This document shows, piece by piece, positions 34,870-46,893 of a DNA stretch of 64,000 nucleotides (position 1 is its first letter; the number at the start of each line of letters is the position of its first letter). This DNA comes from Ephydatia muelleri (lineage: Eukaryota; Porifera; Demospongiae; Spongillida; Spongillidae). The notes under the pieces were generated by a model, which saw only the letters and a list, made by a program, of their open reading frames with translations, was not told the DNA's origin and did no database searches. The translations under genes and the position numbers were made by a program. The stretch is taken from positions 154,001 to 218,000 of the forward strand of contig JABACO010000050.1 in assembly GCA_013339895.1 (NCBI GenBank), given 5' to 3'.

Positions 34870-35101
34870 GTGAATGGTCAGGAAAGAGCAAGGCCCGTTG
34901 CCCTGGACATCTCTGTTGTCTCACCGCTAAATCCTTCAACTTTAGCTGAAGCGGGAGCAATGGTTGGTGCAGTCCTTGAGGCAACGGAGAGCAGGAAACA
35001 CCGCCAATGATGAGAAATGCTTAGCTTTAGGGTGGGTCTCAACCCCTCTAGCAGTTGACTCCTATGGGGCTTGGGGTAGAGAAGCATCACGCAGGTTATA
35101 G
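34870..35101 (+). pseudogene. retroelement C-terminal domain fragment
   Basis: VNGQERARPVALDISVVSPL then NPSTLAEAGAMVGAVLEATE, followed after a frameshift near 35010 by NDEKCLALGWVSTPLAVDSY and GAWGREASRRL. The order DxSVxSPLN, AG, E-x-RKH, ND-x-KC-x-x-LGW, PLAV-x-x-YG-x-WG matches a domain I know from reverse-transcriptase-like proteins repeated in coral and sponge genomes; the class is uncertain (possibly a nuclease-bearing non-LTR type). One frameshift and a final TAG stop. About 77 residues remain. Confidence 0.55.
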
Positions 35102-36900
35102 TTAGGCTGGCGATACACAATTCACTGCCAAGTCACAGGCATCTTTTGAACTGTTCTCAAACTTGAGCATTTGTTTAATAAGAGCCAATGCCAGAGCCAT
35201 CCTCCGTATAGTGAAGAGCTGAACTTGTGTTTTGTGATGATGTAACATTGCGTATATCAGTAAAGAACTAAATAAAGAGATATACATTATATGTAAATGA
35301 GATGTAAATGTAATTTTTAGCGACAAACTTTAATCGATAATAGCAATTGATGCAAAACTCTCATTAATGAGGTTCAATCGATCGATTCGTCACATTGGTA
35401 GCACGTACCCAATGCAAATTTATTTTGATGACCCTAACTAGAATAGAATTTTGCAAAGTTTCGGTACCACCGTCAGAGCGTTGCTGTAACCATTCTGGGA
35501 TGGTATACTGTAACCTCTTACTGTACCTGCGTTTCCATCAGCACAATGTTGCATGTCTCATGTTGAATCAGTTGAATGCAGGAAATCAGATGAGTGTACA
35601 TGTACTCATCAGATTGCCATGTACATACCCAGTTATTGTATTTCACTTCTAATACTGACCCTTGTAGGAGGAGTACATGTACACTCATTTCATTCCATAC
35701 AACTAGTATACGACATGAAACATTGTGCTGCTTCTTAAGGGGTGGTAACAGTTTACTTTACCTTACCTTTTTTTTCTTTTTTCTTTTTTTTTTCCTTTCT
35801 TTTTCCTTCTTTTGAAGAGCGTTGTTCCTGTGTGGTCTATGTATGGAGATGAGTTTTATTGTACCCGTACTATCAAGTGCAGATTGTGGTAAGTCAGAGC
35901 CCGTGGTAACAGTGGCGTCGGAAGGAATAATAGTTATACGCGTGTGTTGGTGGGGGGCGGGAGGCTCCCACCCAGCTAGGGGGCATGGGGAAGCACTCAT
36001 TGGGGTCTGGGGCACAGCCCCAGAAGCTATAGCGTTCAACTCTTATGTATCTTAAAAGTATGCGCGTGTAAAGTTGATGTTCTAAATGATACAAATTAAA
36101 CAACGTCACTTCACGATCGCACACCTCTATCTATTTGTGCGTAATATGTGCCAAAAAGCTTACTCTGTGCATGGTTGTTGGCGCTTGTAAAGCCTTGTCT
36201 ATTTCAATACAGTCTGACCTTTCCATATGGTAATGGAGTAGCATGACGTAGTAATCGTTCTTGGGTCATTGTAGACCTTTGGTATGTCTGTATCGATTTA
36301 CATTCTCGGCAACACAGCAGAAGAAAGGCTGCATGTTTTCTGTGAAACAGAAACAGGGCTGCAAATGACCACGGAAGAATCAGAAGTGCACCCTGATCCT
36401 GAACTGGACCAATCCCTTACCGTTTTGTCACCGCAAATCCGTGATACAACACTTTGCTGACGCTTCCTCACTCCGCGATCCGACTTTGAACCACAATAAG
36501 TAATAAACACTACTTTTTGCACACTAAATATAGTGTGAATTGGCAGCTGTTAGTGTTATCTGGAAAGTTGTTAATTGACTACGGAACGATCATTTTCCTT
36601 ATGACGCGCACGTAAACGAGCTTCCGTTTATGACTCCGCGGATCGAAAATGCTTGGTCCAATCTTTTAATAACTCCACCTCCTTGAGCGCCACGTGTTTA
36701 CCGATTTCCTCATTTAACAAGCTGTGATTTCTCGATCGTTACTTTTTGTTGCGTTCTGTGAACCTCCTTTGTTGCGATTCACCCAGTTGAAGGTCGAAGG
36801 TAGCCGTACGTAAGTGCAAGTCCACCGTGTTGATGACTTTATGAAGCTTGGTTGGGCCATGTATTTCACTGCGTCTGTGTTGTATCCTAGATGATGCCCA
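35102..36900. other. no gene seen; hAT-like terminus
   Basis: Non-coding. A polypyrimidine tract lies at 35767-35810. At about 35911 AGTGGCGTCGGAAGG starts a GC-rich block to about 36025, which resembles a hAT terminus and its subterminal part. Confidence 0.35.
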
Positions 36901-36919
36901 ACCACACCAGGCTGCTATA

Positions 36920-37320
36920 ACCCCAGTGAAAAAATCTTGGGCATAAAATCAATGTGTATCTTCGGACATTTCTTGGGTAAGATAACTTGTAAGAACTTGC
37001 CTATTTTGGCCAAGATCATGGCCAAGATGTAAGATTACGGCCGCCACATTTCTTGTATCTTGGCCAAGACGTTCAAAATCTTGAGTGTAGATCTTGAATA
37101 TCTTGGGTCATTCTTGGGCAAGATTGCCCAAGAATTATGTCAATCTTGGTCAAGAGTCAAGATTCAAGATTATATTTCTTGTTTCCTGGGCAGGCTTACC
37201 TCAAGATCTTGCCTATTTTGGCAAAGATCTTGGCCAAAAGATGAGATTATGGTATGGCCACATTTCTTGTTTTCTAGGCAGGATATTCAGGGTCTTGACA
37301 TTATCCTGAAGTATTCTTGA
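36920..37320. repeat. CAAGATCTTGGCCAAGAT repeat, about two units of 215 bp
   Basis: TTGCCTATTTTGGCCAAGAT at 36997 recurs as TTGCCTATTTTGGCAAAGAT near 37211, each followed by GGCCACATTTCTTG. Inside, self-complementary TCTTGGGCAAGA/CTTGGCCAAG words occur more than ten times. The overlapping frames at 37060-37320 are by-products. Confidence 0.65.
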
Positions 37321-37329
37321 GTTGCGCAA

Positions 37330-38640
37330 TTCCTTATCTTCCATTATTTAATTGGACATACTTGAAATTTTGATGCAATTTTTTTGGAATCTTTTTTTAT
37401 TTTCATTACCTGTCTTAGTGACAAAATGGCTCTAAAATTACACGCATGCACATACAAAGTACAACACATAACATATACTAAATGCAGTGGCACTTAAAGT
37501 TTCTTATTTTTATCCCTACACTTTTGATTACATTTGTTTCTTATTTTACTACTGTTCTCTCTAGAGGAGGCTTGAGTGTATCTTTCTGCTATGCAATCTG
37601 AATCAAGGTTAATGTGATGATACTTAATACTCCTGCATAACTTTTCTTGTCAGGTACCTTCCAACAGTTGCACACTTCGAGAAGACAGAGACTTTTCACT
37701 ACATGTGCCCTTGTCTGCCTGCTGAAATCAGGATGATGCCATCTTTAGTTCAGTGAACAGAGCATCCATCAATGTTAGAGCATATATATATAGTTAAATA
37801 TGTTGGGGGACCTGATTTTGAGCAAGTCGATGCCATTTCCTGTAGGATGGAATAGTATTTAATTCAAACTCAAAAAAGGCATTACTTACCAAAACAAACA
37901 AATTGTAGACATCCCTTGTCTCTCTCTATCCCCTTTCTCTCTGTTTACCCTCCACTGTCAACCTTCTCTCTCTGCACTGACTTGCATCTATCCTCTCTTT
38001 GTAAAGCTTCAAATGGTATATGAATGCTATTGATTCATTGCAAATTGGAATCAAGATTTTACCTTGGACTGCACCATTGAGAGTTTTTATTAAAATTTCC
38101 ATAGTGCCGTCATAGTTTGCTGCATTGATACAGGATTCAAATTAAAGCACGGTGCATAATTGTAAATTTATCTCACTGTCAGATTGGAAATGATGTCTTC
38201 AAGCTACACACTGTATTAACATGAGAATAAGTACTGATGAGAATGAAAGATTCACTTTTTTGTTTGAGCTGATGGAGGCTTCAAGCTGCTCTAATTGTTT
38301 CTACATTTAAGAAATAAATGGTTTAGGTTTGGTGAATTTATTATTTCAAGAAACACTTCAGTGGATAAAATACAGGGATGTCATTTATTGTAGACAGCTT
38401 AGTCGATTTTTAACCACTGTTACATAATATTATTTCTAGGTTTTGCAATTATTTCATTCATCTAAAAATAATTGCGATGAGAGCATTTATCACCTCATAG
38501 AATGAATTATATTGTTTGATGTTACATTTTGACACCTTTTCTCCTGCCTGTGATGGCCACGTAACAGGCACTGGTGGTACCTTCTTTGTCACGTGGATCT
38601 GTGTGGAAATACAATATGCTCATATGCATGTGTGCCTTAT
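37330..38640. other. no gene seen
   Basis: Non-coding, AT-rich; no supported feature. Confidence 0.45.
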
Positions 38641-38644
38641 TATG

Positions 38645-39050
38645 TACGCTGCTGTGCAGATGAGTGGTGATTGGATAATGCCATTGGACTCAGCCCAGGA
38701 ATAGATTAGAGGTATAGAAAGAAGTCTAGAACAAGGAAGTGTGTCCAATCACACTGTCTGGTGGCAGGCTAGGTTAGGAAGTGGTGCCACACCCACCAAA
38801 TATTTTGTTCTCTGCTGTGCAGATGAATAGTGGTTGGATGATGCAATTAGGCTCAGCCCACGAATAGGCGGGAGGTACCAACAGGAGTCTAGAACAAGGA
38901 GGCATGACCAAGCACACTGTCTGGCGGCAGGCACGGTCAGGAAGTGGTGTCACACCCACCAAATACAATGTTTGTTCTGTTGTGCATTTGAGTATTGTAT
39001 GGATATCGCCTTTCGGCTCAGCCCAGGCATCGGGTGGCGGGTACACTGAG
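38645..39050. repeat. tandem repeat, about 165-bp unit, 2.5 copies
   Basis: TGCTGTGCAGATGAGTGGTG (about 38650), TGCTGTGCAGATGAATAGTG (38812) and TGTTGTGCATTTGAGTATTG (38980) mark three unit starts. Each is followed by GGCTCAGCCCA or ACTCAGCCCA. GTCTAGAACAAGGA and CACACCCACCAAATA recur once per unit. Confidence 0.75.
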
Positions 39051-39449
39051 ATGGTATTTTGAAACTAGGCACTTAATATTGTCTAATTGTTGGTAACTTA
39101 GGTCATAGAGCGAAATGTTGCCTACTTGTAGGGTAAAAAACACTATAATACATCGCATACAACACATACATAAACGGAATGGAATGAAAAGGTTTAAATG
39201 AAAATGGAAAGAATTAAGAGGGAAGTTTTTAATCAATGCTTGATTGCTGTGTTGGGAGCCCTACACCACCATATATCCCAATTCCGCCCCTCCAATTTGT
39301 GTGACCGAAAATTTGTGGCTCTATGAACGGTAAAAGAAAACTGGTTTGGCTGATGCATCGGTGTCAGCAACACGTACTTAATTGTATAACCCAATGTCAG
39401 AACTCTTCTAGTGATTACTGTAGCAAATGGTTGTGCCTGGAATTTTCTT
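39051..39449. other. no gene seen
   Basis: Short non-coding stretch between the tandem repeat and the paired hairpins. Nothing recognised. Confidence 0.35.
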
Positions 39450-39620
39450 ACATCTACGAAGAGGCGTGCGCCTACAAGGGAACGCGCGCCTCTTCGTTGC
39501 GGTGTAATCCAATTAGATTGGAATATGGTGCTGAGGAATGTGGTGCTACTTCCAAACGGTCAATCGTACGACCCGTTGACCAACCAACCGATCGGATGGT
39601 TGACTAACGGGCCGCTCAAC
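39450..39620. repeat. two adjacent hairpins
   Basis: CGAAGAGGCG pairs with CGCCTCTTCG (about 39459-39500). Further on, CCGTTGACCAACCA pairs with TGGTTGACTAACGG (about 39573-39612). Both are strong stems within 160 bp. No protein is supported. Confidence 0.5.
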
Positions 39621-40080
39621 GTTCATATTTCAGTACCCACTGTCTGATTTGTGTGATTAATCCACGCTATATAAATACAATGCTGGCCTGTTTATACTAT
39701 TACATCGATATTGTACTGTTCCCATTCAAGCTTCAGAATCTCATGTGGTCTATGTTTGTGATTGAACAATGGCATATCACAATAGGCAGAAAAGGCTAGC
39801 ACTGGTATAGAAAAGCATTGCACATCCAAATATTATGTTTGAATCAGGATTGGTGTTAAAAATTGTGATAACACAATTAAAAGACTGAAAGTTTAGACAT
39901 TTGTATTTGATAACTTCTTTAATTACTTGGTTGATATATCCTCTCCCATTGCCACTGTGCAATATGCTAGGAAGTCCATATATTGGGAACACCCTCTTCA
40001 ATGCATCGGTATAACAAATCAGTGTGCATGAAAACGGGAGCATCAAGGTGCCCGCCAGCCGCTAATAATGGTTCACTTCG
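39621..40080. other. no gene seen
   Basis: Non-coding sequence upstream of the secreted-peptide promoter. Nothing recognised. Confidence 0.35.
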
Positions 40081-40232
40081 TTAGTCTAAAGTGCTTTATT
40101 TGATTAGTCTAAAGTGCAAGGGGATTGACTGGACTACCAGACAACACGTAGCGCATGCGCACAATGCAACCTATCAGCTGGCGATTATGGAAAGTTTTTA
40201 CACAACAAGACAGATAGCCGGGCTTTATAAAG
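40081..40232 (+). promoter_or_regulatory. promoter region of the secreted-peptide gene
   Basis: A TATA-like TTTATAAAG lies at 40224-40232, about 60 bp before the ATG. Upstream, TTAGTCTAAAGTGC is perfectly repeated at 40081-40094 and 40104-40117. The palindrome GCGCATGCGC, the NRF1-type core, sits at 40151-40160. The role of the 14-bp repeat is inferred only from its position. Confidence 0.5.
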
Positions 40233-40292
40233 GAGGATACTTGCTAATCCAAGTTGAAATTTATAGATCCCAATTTGGCTAAGCAAGCTAGA

Positions 40293-40505
40293 ATGAATTT
40301 TCTTCTTCAAGTTCTTCTATTGCTGTTGGCAGCTGCTTTGGTTTCAGCCAATGCAAAAGAGAAATACAATGTATATCTGTACAAAGGCAAGTTAATGTCC
40401 AAGCCATCCAACACGGGATACCCTGGGACAGCTACCCCAACGACACCTCCTGCTGGCACCACTCCTCCGTATGACAACAAAAAGAAGACGAAAGCGCCTT
40501 ACTGA
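40293..40505 (+). CDS. small secreted peptide, 70 aa, function unknown
   Basis: The predicted precursor begins MNFLLQVLLLLLAAALVSAN and looks like a classical signal peptide, likely cut after residue 21 (SANA). The mature part would be about 49 residues. It has an N-terminal KEKYNVYLYKGK segment, a Thr/Pro/Gly-rich middle and a basic NKKKTKAPY tail. It has no cysteine, so it is not a disulfide-type toxin or defensin. I chose the ATG at 40293 over the in-frame one at 40254. The signal peptide starts there, and the TATA box at 40224 would put the start of transcription near 40255. ATTAAA at 40532 may be the poly(A) signal. Single exon. I recognise no family. A secreted matrix, adhesion or peptide precursor role is possible but not shown. 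Confidence 0.6.
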   Translation: MNFLLQVLLLLLAAALVSANAKEKYNVYLYKGKLMSKPSNTGYPGTATPTTPPAGTTPPYDNKKKTKAPY

Positions 40506-40531
40506 CCGAACCGATACGTAACAATTAACAC

Positions 40532-40537
40532 ATTAAA
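40532..40537 (+). terminator. candidate poly(A) signal ATTAAA
   Basis: ATTAAA lies 27 bp after the stop codon of the secreted-peptide gene. Confidence 0.4.
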
Positions 40538-40559
40538 AGTTGAACTATAGACAGGCTTC

Positions 40560-41490
40560 ATACGTGCATGCACGCGCGCGTGTATGTAAATGAAGTTATT
40601 GTGTATGAAAGGTTATCCGTCATGATACATACCACCAAAATTAAAACAAAGAGCATACAACTGATGTACGATTGTCTTCGCATTAATCAGAATATACGAA
40701 TAACACAGACTAACATGAGACCGACATCACTTTCTGGGGCAGCAGGGTCGACGTGTAATTTACCCTGCGGGCAAAAAGGTTTCGAGAAAACAGCAGACCT
40801 CAATGCAGTTGTAGGTGTTTGTGGAAATAAGAAGAAGACTCCAAACAAAGTTTATGGAATATACATACAACTGAACAAATAACGTACAATTAACGTAGAA
40901 GAGCTAGACTAGAATTGGAACTGCATGTAGGCAACCTGTTTTTCCAGCAGATGCATAGATTCTGAGAAAATCCTCCCTGCTGTACTCTTCCCAGCCCATT
41001 GCGCACTCATATGATCTTATCTTAAATATACATGTGTGTTTAAAGTCCGATCGAATCGTAAAAGCGCTAGATGCAGACGGCCGTCATGCAGGAAATCCAT
41101 AGCCAATTTGGTGGACCAAAGATGGTGATTCGCAAGGATATAGGCTAGCTTGAGCAGCTCTGTGGTTGACAATTTCTACGTACATCTTCACTGTAAACAC
41201 ATCATTTTTGTCTCCTTAAAGAGATAATTTATTTTTGTGTCGAAATGCATAGGGTTCGCATCTTTCTTTTTTTTTGTTCTTTCTTTTTCATTTTATTACG
41301 CGGGGCCTTTACCCTTAAACTGATCTGTAAATATTACACCCTGCAAAGCACATGAAGTACGCATTGCGTACAGTAATTACTTTATAACTCGATTTAAAAA
41401 AAAAAACGGCACTCCTATTTGAGGTTGTGATACACCTTTCAGATCCTGCAGTGTACGCATGAGCAGCAGTTACGGCCACTATGCAACGAG
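40560..41490. other. no recognised gene
   Basis: An open frame of 104 codons (40568-40882, +) shows no family motif and no signal peptide; it may be chance or untranslated sequence. The rest is non-coding. Confidence 0.3.
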
Positions 41491-41493
41491 TAT

Positions 41494-41573
41494 ACCGGGT
41501 GTCCACGGAAGAACGCAATGCTTTTGAACGGGAATAACATTTGATAGATTGCGTTCTTTCGTGGACACCCGGT
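41494..41573. mobile_element. 80-bp Tc1/mariner-like micro-MITE
   Basis: ACCGGGTGTCCACGGAAGAA continues into CGCAAT. Its inverse ATTGCGTTCTTTCGTGGACACC ends the element, with TA on both sides. The left half also matches the termini at 1824 and 25520. It is almost only two terminal repeats. Confidence 0.8.
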
Positions 41574-42650
41574 ATTAACCTATTATAGTGCACCCTATTG
41601 GTAGCTATGGATGTCGATACAACAGCAAGTAAATAATGACGTGATCTCGCTCGAATACTGCTTTGGGATAAGAAAAGAAGGAAAAGAAGAAAGAGCTCAA
41701 AATTAAAAAACAATTAACTGGAGGAGCGTTGGATTTGGGGTGAAGTGTGTGATGAAATGGTTTATAAACTAAAAGAACAAGTTACATCCTGTAGCGGGGT
41801 TGTCATGGGATCACAATGTGAGCAGTATGACTTATGTACTAGTCGTAGATACATGTAATGTGCAGTAGAATAAGTAGGATGGAAAACAGACCACTATACT
41901 AGCAGGATTCCAATTGACTGTTGGATGCGGGCACGCTGAACTTTTGATCGCGCTTATTCCATGACATCAAATTAACAAAAACGCATTCTCTTCCAGATGG
42001 AGGGCTTGCGGTGTACGAACAAGGAGGTTGCCATGCAGTATGTCAGTATATAATTTGGATGTACAGTTAGCATGGTATATGTTAAAGAGCGATAGCGTCT
42101 TCGGCTCATTATAAATCACTTACCGGGGCGTCTAAATACGCCTCGTGTGACTAACTCGCAAAGAAGTCACTAAGATGCGGACTGGTTATGGCTACATTAT
42201 ATTGGCAAAATGCATATAGGTAATAATAACGCAATTGACAGCGTAAGATCGACACAATGAGGCGTTCCACCGAGTTGTGGCTAAAGCAGTCGGGTGTGCG
42301 CATCTGGTTGCAATAAGCCTAACACGAGAAAAGTATTATTGTCACGAAAAATTTTGATCCCCCTTAAAGGTTAGTCCAGGGATCCGTCCGACTAAACCTA
42401 TACGATTTCTGAAACGTTCCGCGCATGCATATGCTTGCCTTACTTCTTCCCCCATGGACTCCCTGTATACGTGACCTTGTCCTAACCCTTAACTGAACCT
42501 AAAGCTAAGTCCGTTGATACGAGGATTAGTTGCCCTTGTCAGTGACTTGCAGCGCTTTCCCTAAAATGCTACATACACTGACCGCCATATTTTTGCACTC
42601 GACAGAGCCAGTAAATTTCCTATGCCTTCTGTTGTTTCCGGTGTAACAAG
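41574..42650. other. no gene seen
   Basis: Non-coding; no supported feature. Confidence 0.4.
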
Positions 42651-42654
42651 ATAG

Positions 42655-42735
42655 CTTGTCCCCCCGGATAGGCTGTCCCCCTACGGACACCCTATCCTAG
42701 TATACGTTGTCCGCCTTTAGAATAGCTAGTCCCCC
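42655..42735. repeat. short element with GTCC and ATCCTAG words
   Basis: Repeated TTGTCC/CTGTCCCCC and CCTATCCTAGTATACGTTGT, similar to 880-1012 and 45905-46045. Small, non-coding. Confidence 0.45.
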
Positions 42736-42894
42736 CTTGCAACTTCGATATCTTGGTTGACCGTTCGGATGCATGTGTTACTTACATATACACGTGCACT
42801 TAGAGCTCGCGCGTCGGGATTACAGGCACAGTATACCGTATAATACCTTCAGTTTTTTAGATTGGCCACATGTTCTCAAAGGGTGGTAGCTAAA

Positions 42895-44180
<1,286 letters not shown>

Positions 44181-44313
44181 AGGATCTAGTCCAGCCGCAG
44201 ATGATAATACTTTATTATTTCAAGTGTTACTGATAAGACTTACAGTATAATGTTTTAACTATTGATATATTGATCACAATGCAAATAACATACATGTATG
44301 CATGCATGAATAA

Positions 44314-44802
44314 CTAAAATAATACATATATCACATAAGAACCTTTGGGTCCAGACATGTAAGCTTCTTTCATAGGTGTCATTCGTGTTTGGTCTGTTTC
44401 AGAGAGCCCATCATAAAACCACCACTTTTTTCTCCACATAACTGCAGCAGTGAAATGAGATGCTCCTTCCTTATACAGGGTGTAACCCACCAGCACGTAC
44501 ATTCTACCATCAACTGTGATATTCCTAGGATAGGTTGTTCTCAAGTTACTCAGTGAGTCTTCCTGAAAAGAAGCAATATCAAAAGGAATCATCCAGGGGC
44601 TCCTGCTCAAAAATGTTGACTGCTGAACAACAGTGGTTCCACAACATTGGTAAAAAACTTCTGTTTTCCCAGTGCTCAAGTTCTGAACATCGCTGACTTC
44701 ACTTCTTTCATCAGGTGGAGGGGATCTGGGAAACGGCTACAGCATTTGCCAAAGTTCATCCCCATACACGGAAACAGAGAACATATCTGTTCCTCTATAC
44801 AT
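44314..44802 (-). pseudogene. short element-borne protein, protease-like motif
   Basis: The uninterrupted part (44679 down to 44314) contains TTYPRNITVDGRMYVLVGYT, then LYKEGASHFTAAVMWRKKWW and FYDGLSE. The spacing GY-x-L-x-x-x-x-x-x-HFT ... W-x-x-YDGL resembles the His and Asp/Asn ends of ubiquitin-hydrolase-like or transposon-encoded cysteine-protease domains. The cysteine half is not present. The same frame extends upstream to about 44802 with one in-frame TAG. It ends in a regular stop between the inverted repeats of the surrounding element. Assignment is tentative. Confidence 0.35.
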
Positions 44803-44874
44803 AATGTAAAAGTATTTTTCATTTAGACATATCAGTAACACTTGAAATAATCATCTGCGGCTGGATAAATCCTT

Positions 44875-45010
44875 TGCTCCTGCTCCTGCTCCTGGTTTTA
44901 GGTAGCAACTCCTGCTCCTGCTCCTGCTCCTGGTTTTAGGTAGTGACTCCTGCTCCTGCTCCTGGTTTTAGGTAGCAACTCCTGCTCCTGCTCCTGGTTT
45001 TAGGTAGCGA

Positions 45011-45055
<45 letters not shown>

Positions 45056-45090
45056 TTGCTCCTGCTCCTGCTCCTGCTCCTGGTTTTAGC
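44875..45090 (-). repeat. inverted (GCTCCT)n array
   Basis: The mirror of the 42895-44180 array but only about 200 bp, with four to five 32-bp TGGTTTTAGGTAGC units still visible. Confidence 0.85.
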
Positions 45091-45158
45091 TACACCCTGT
45101 TCTCAAACGCAGTCGACGTCGGAAGCGTGTGACAAAATTGTTCCATTGGTTCTAAAGA

Positions 45159-45330
45159 ATGAACGATGAAGATCAGGAATTACCACTCTACAACGAGATT
45201 TTTCAGTATCTGAAACACGGCGAGTATCGGGTGGATGCTAGTAAATCGGAAATGCTAGAGGGCAATTCGCAGGAGAGCACACAGTTTCGTGATGAAGAAG
45301 GCTTGCTCTATCTCAAAAGCAATACGGCCG
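45159..45330 (+). pseudogene. KRBA2/Ginger-like N-terminal segment, tentative
   Basis: The ATG at 45159 reads ELPLYNEIFQYLKHGEYRVD, ASKSEMLEGN and FRDEEGLLYLKSN. The pattern IYxYLxxGEYxxxASK ... FxxxxGxLYxK is typical of the N-terminus of KRBA2/Ginger integrase proteins. The frame ends at 45404 without reaching a zinc finger. It starts 50 bp after the Mutator-like element. It could be one exon of a longer gene or a fossil; no other part is next to it. Confidence 0.35.
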
Positions 45331-45409
45331 ACATGACATGCAATTCAGGCCTGTTGAGAGCATTTGACACCATGCACACACTAGAATTTGTGATTCATTC
45401 ATGAAGGTA

Positions 45410-45904
45410 TAGATTTAGTGTCTAAAGTTAAAAGGGAGTCCAGTACAACAATAGTGGCAGCGTTTTAGACAATGTTATTTGACTGATTTTGGTGAGTACC
45501 TAACTCTTTGGTCAATAATCCTACTGAGACAGCCAATCAGCCATGTGCGACTTGTTTCGTTTAGGATGCCATGTACATAATGTTCTGCAGTATACTGCAC
45601 TATAATAAAACAGAATAGCTATAATGAATAAATATTGGGTTTGTCCGTTAGCATTGAAGTCGTAAAGTTGCTTTGATGTAATGGAAAGTAGTTCTGGATA
45701 TCTGGAGAAATAATCAGCCAGTATTGGTATACCACTTAAATTAATATAAATGTACATGTATACACATATACATGTACTGTGAATGTTGGCCAAAGTGATC
45801 AACACACAAAGCTCTTAAGGAAGTGCGCAACAGCATGCACTTACATCCTATCGAATGGGCTATTTTGGTTAAGCGTTGCTTGCAAAAACGAAGGGGGACA
45901 GCAA
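45410..45904. other. no gene seen
   Basis: Non-coding; nothing recognised. Confidence 0.35.
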
Positions 45905-46045
45905 ATACTAAACCGGACCGATAATCCTAGGAATAATTGTCCTAGTGGGGACAATGCATCCTAGGCTACGTTGTCCGGCGGACAACGTAACCTAGGATAC
46001 GTTGTCCGGCCGGACAATTTTTAGGGGGGGACAGGGTATCCTGCT
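45905..46045. repeat. short palindromic element, GTTGTCCGGC family
   Basis: AACCTAGGATACGTTGTCCG and inverted TTGTCCGGCGGACAACGTAA form strong stems. GGATAC and CCTAG words link it to 880-1012 and 42655-42735. Confidence 0.5.
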
Positions 46046-46893
46046 ACACCGGAGTCATATTTTGTAAATGTCAGACAGAGCATGTCCTTTTATCTGTTAA
46101 ACTACATATATATAGAGAGCTGAATCGGGCCAAATTTTTCGTGACAAGACCATTTACTTGGTTGTAAAGGGAAGGACCAAATTTTGCGAGGGGGAGGGGG
46201 GATCAACGTTTATTGATCTGTTTCGTCTAAAATAGTTGGTTGGAAGGGGCCTTTCGTTCCTGCCTCCCTATATGCATGCACATACAGTCAGGAGAGAAAT
46301 AATGCCGTGCGAAAATTGAGCCATAATGGAATATGACTGCATTGAGTGCATGGCTCAATTGATAGATGTGTCTATTTGAGCAGTGGCCCGCCCACTCAAG
46401 AGTCTATAATGTGCGGTCGATACAACTTGTGGCGGATAATAGGTGTAGAAAATTGAAAATGATTGACGGAGCCGGGATCAAGAGAAGAAATCTCATCTTC
46501 CAGTTCTACTTTTTATTTTTTGCAGTTCTGACAGCCGGATTTAAAGAGCACATAACTTGATAAGCAAAACCAAATGCGCACTCCAGGCCCCCCAACGTGG
46601 TGCTGCACCTTGTGACTTACGCACCAACGAAGGCGCTAGCAGAACGCCAGGTCGAGCCACCGACGACCATACCTCCTCTAAGGATGACCACATCTCCTAA
46701 AGGAACGAGTCTAAAAATGCCTTAATTTTTTACTTCTCATTCTGCTATACAGTGTATATGACTACTATTTTTACTTAATCGCAATTGATTCTTTGAATTA
46801 ATCTCAAATCTTGACATTTAAGGATAGTACCAGCTCTCAGAACTTACAAGTACCAATTTAAATGAACACAACAACAAACACAAGAATTGTAAA
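46046..46893. other. no gene seen
   Basis: Non-coding sequence before the split LINE; nothing recognised. Confidence 0.35.
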
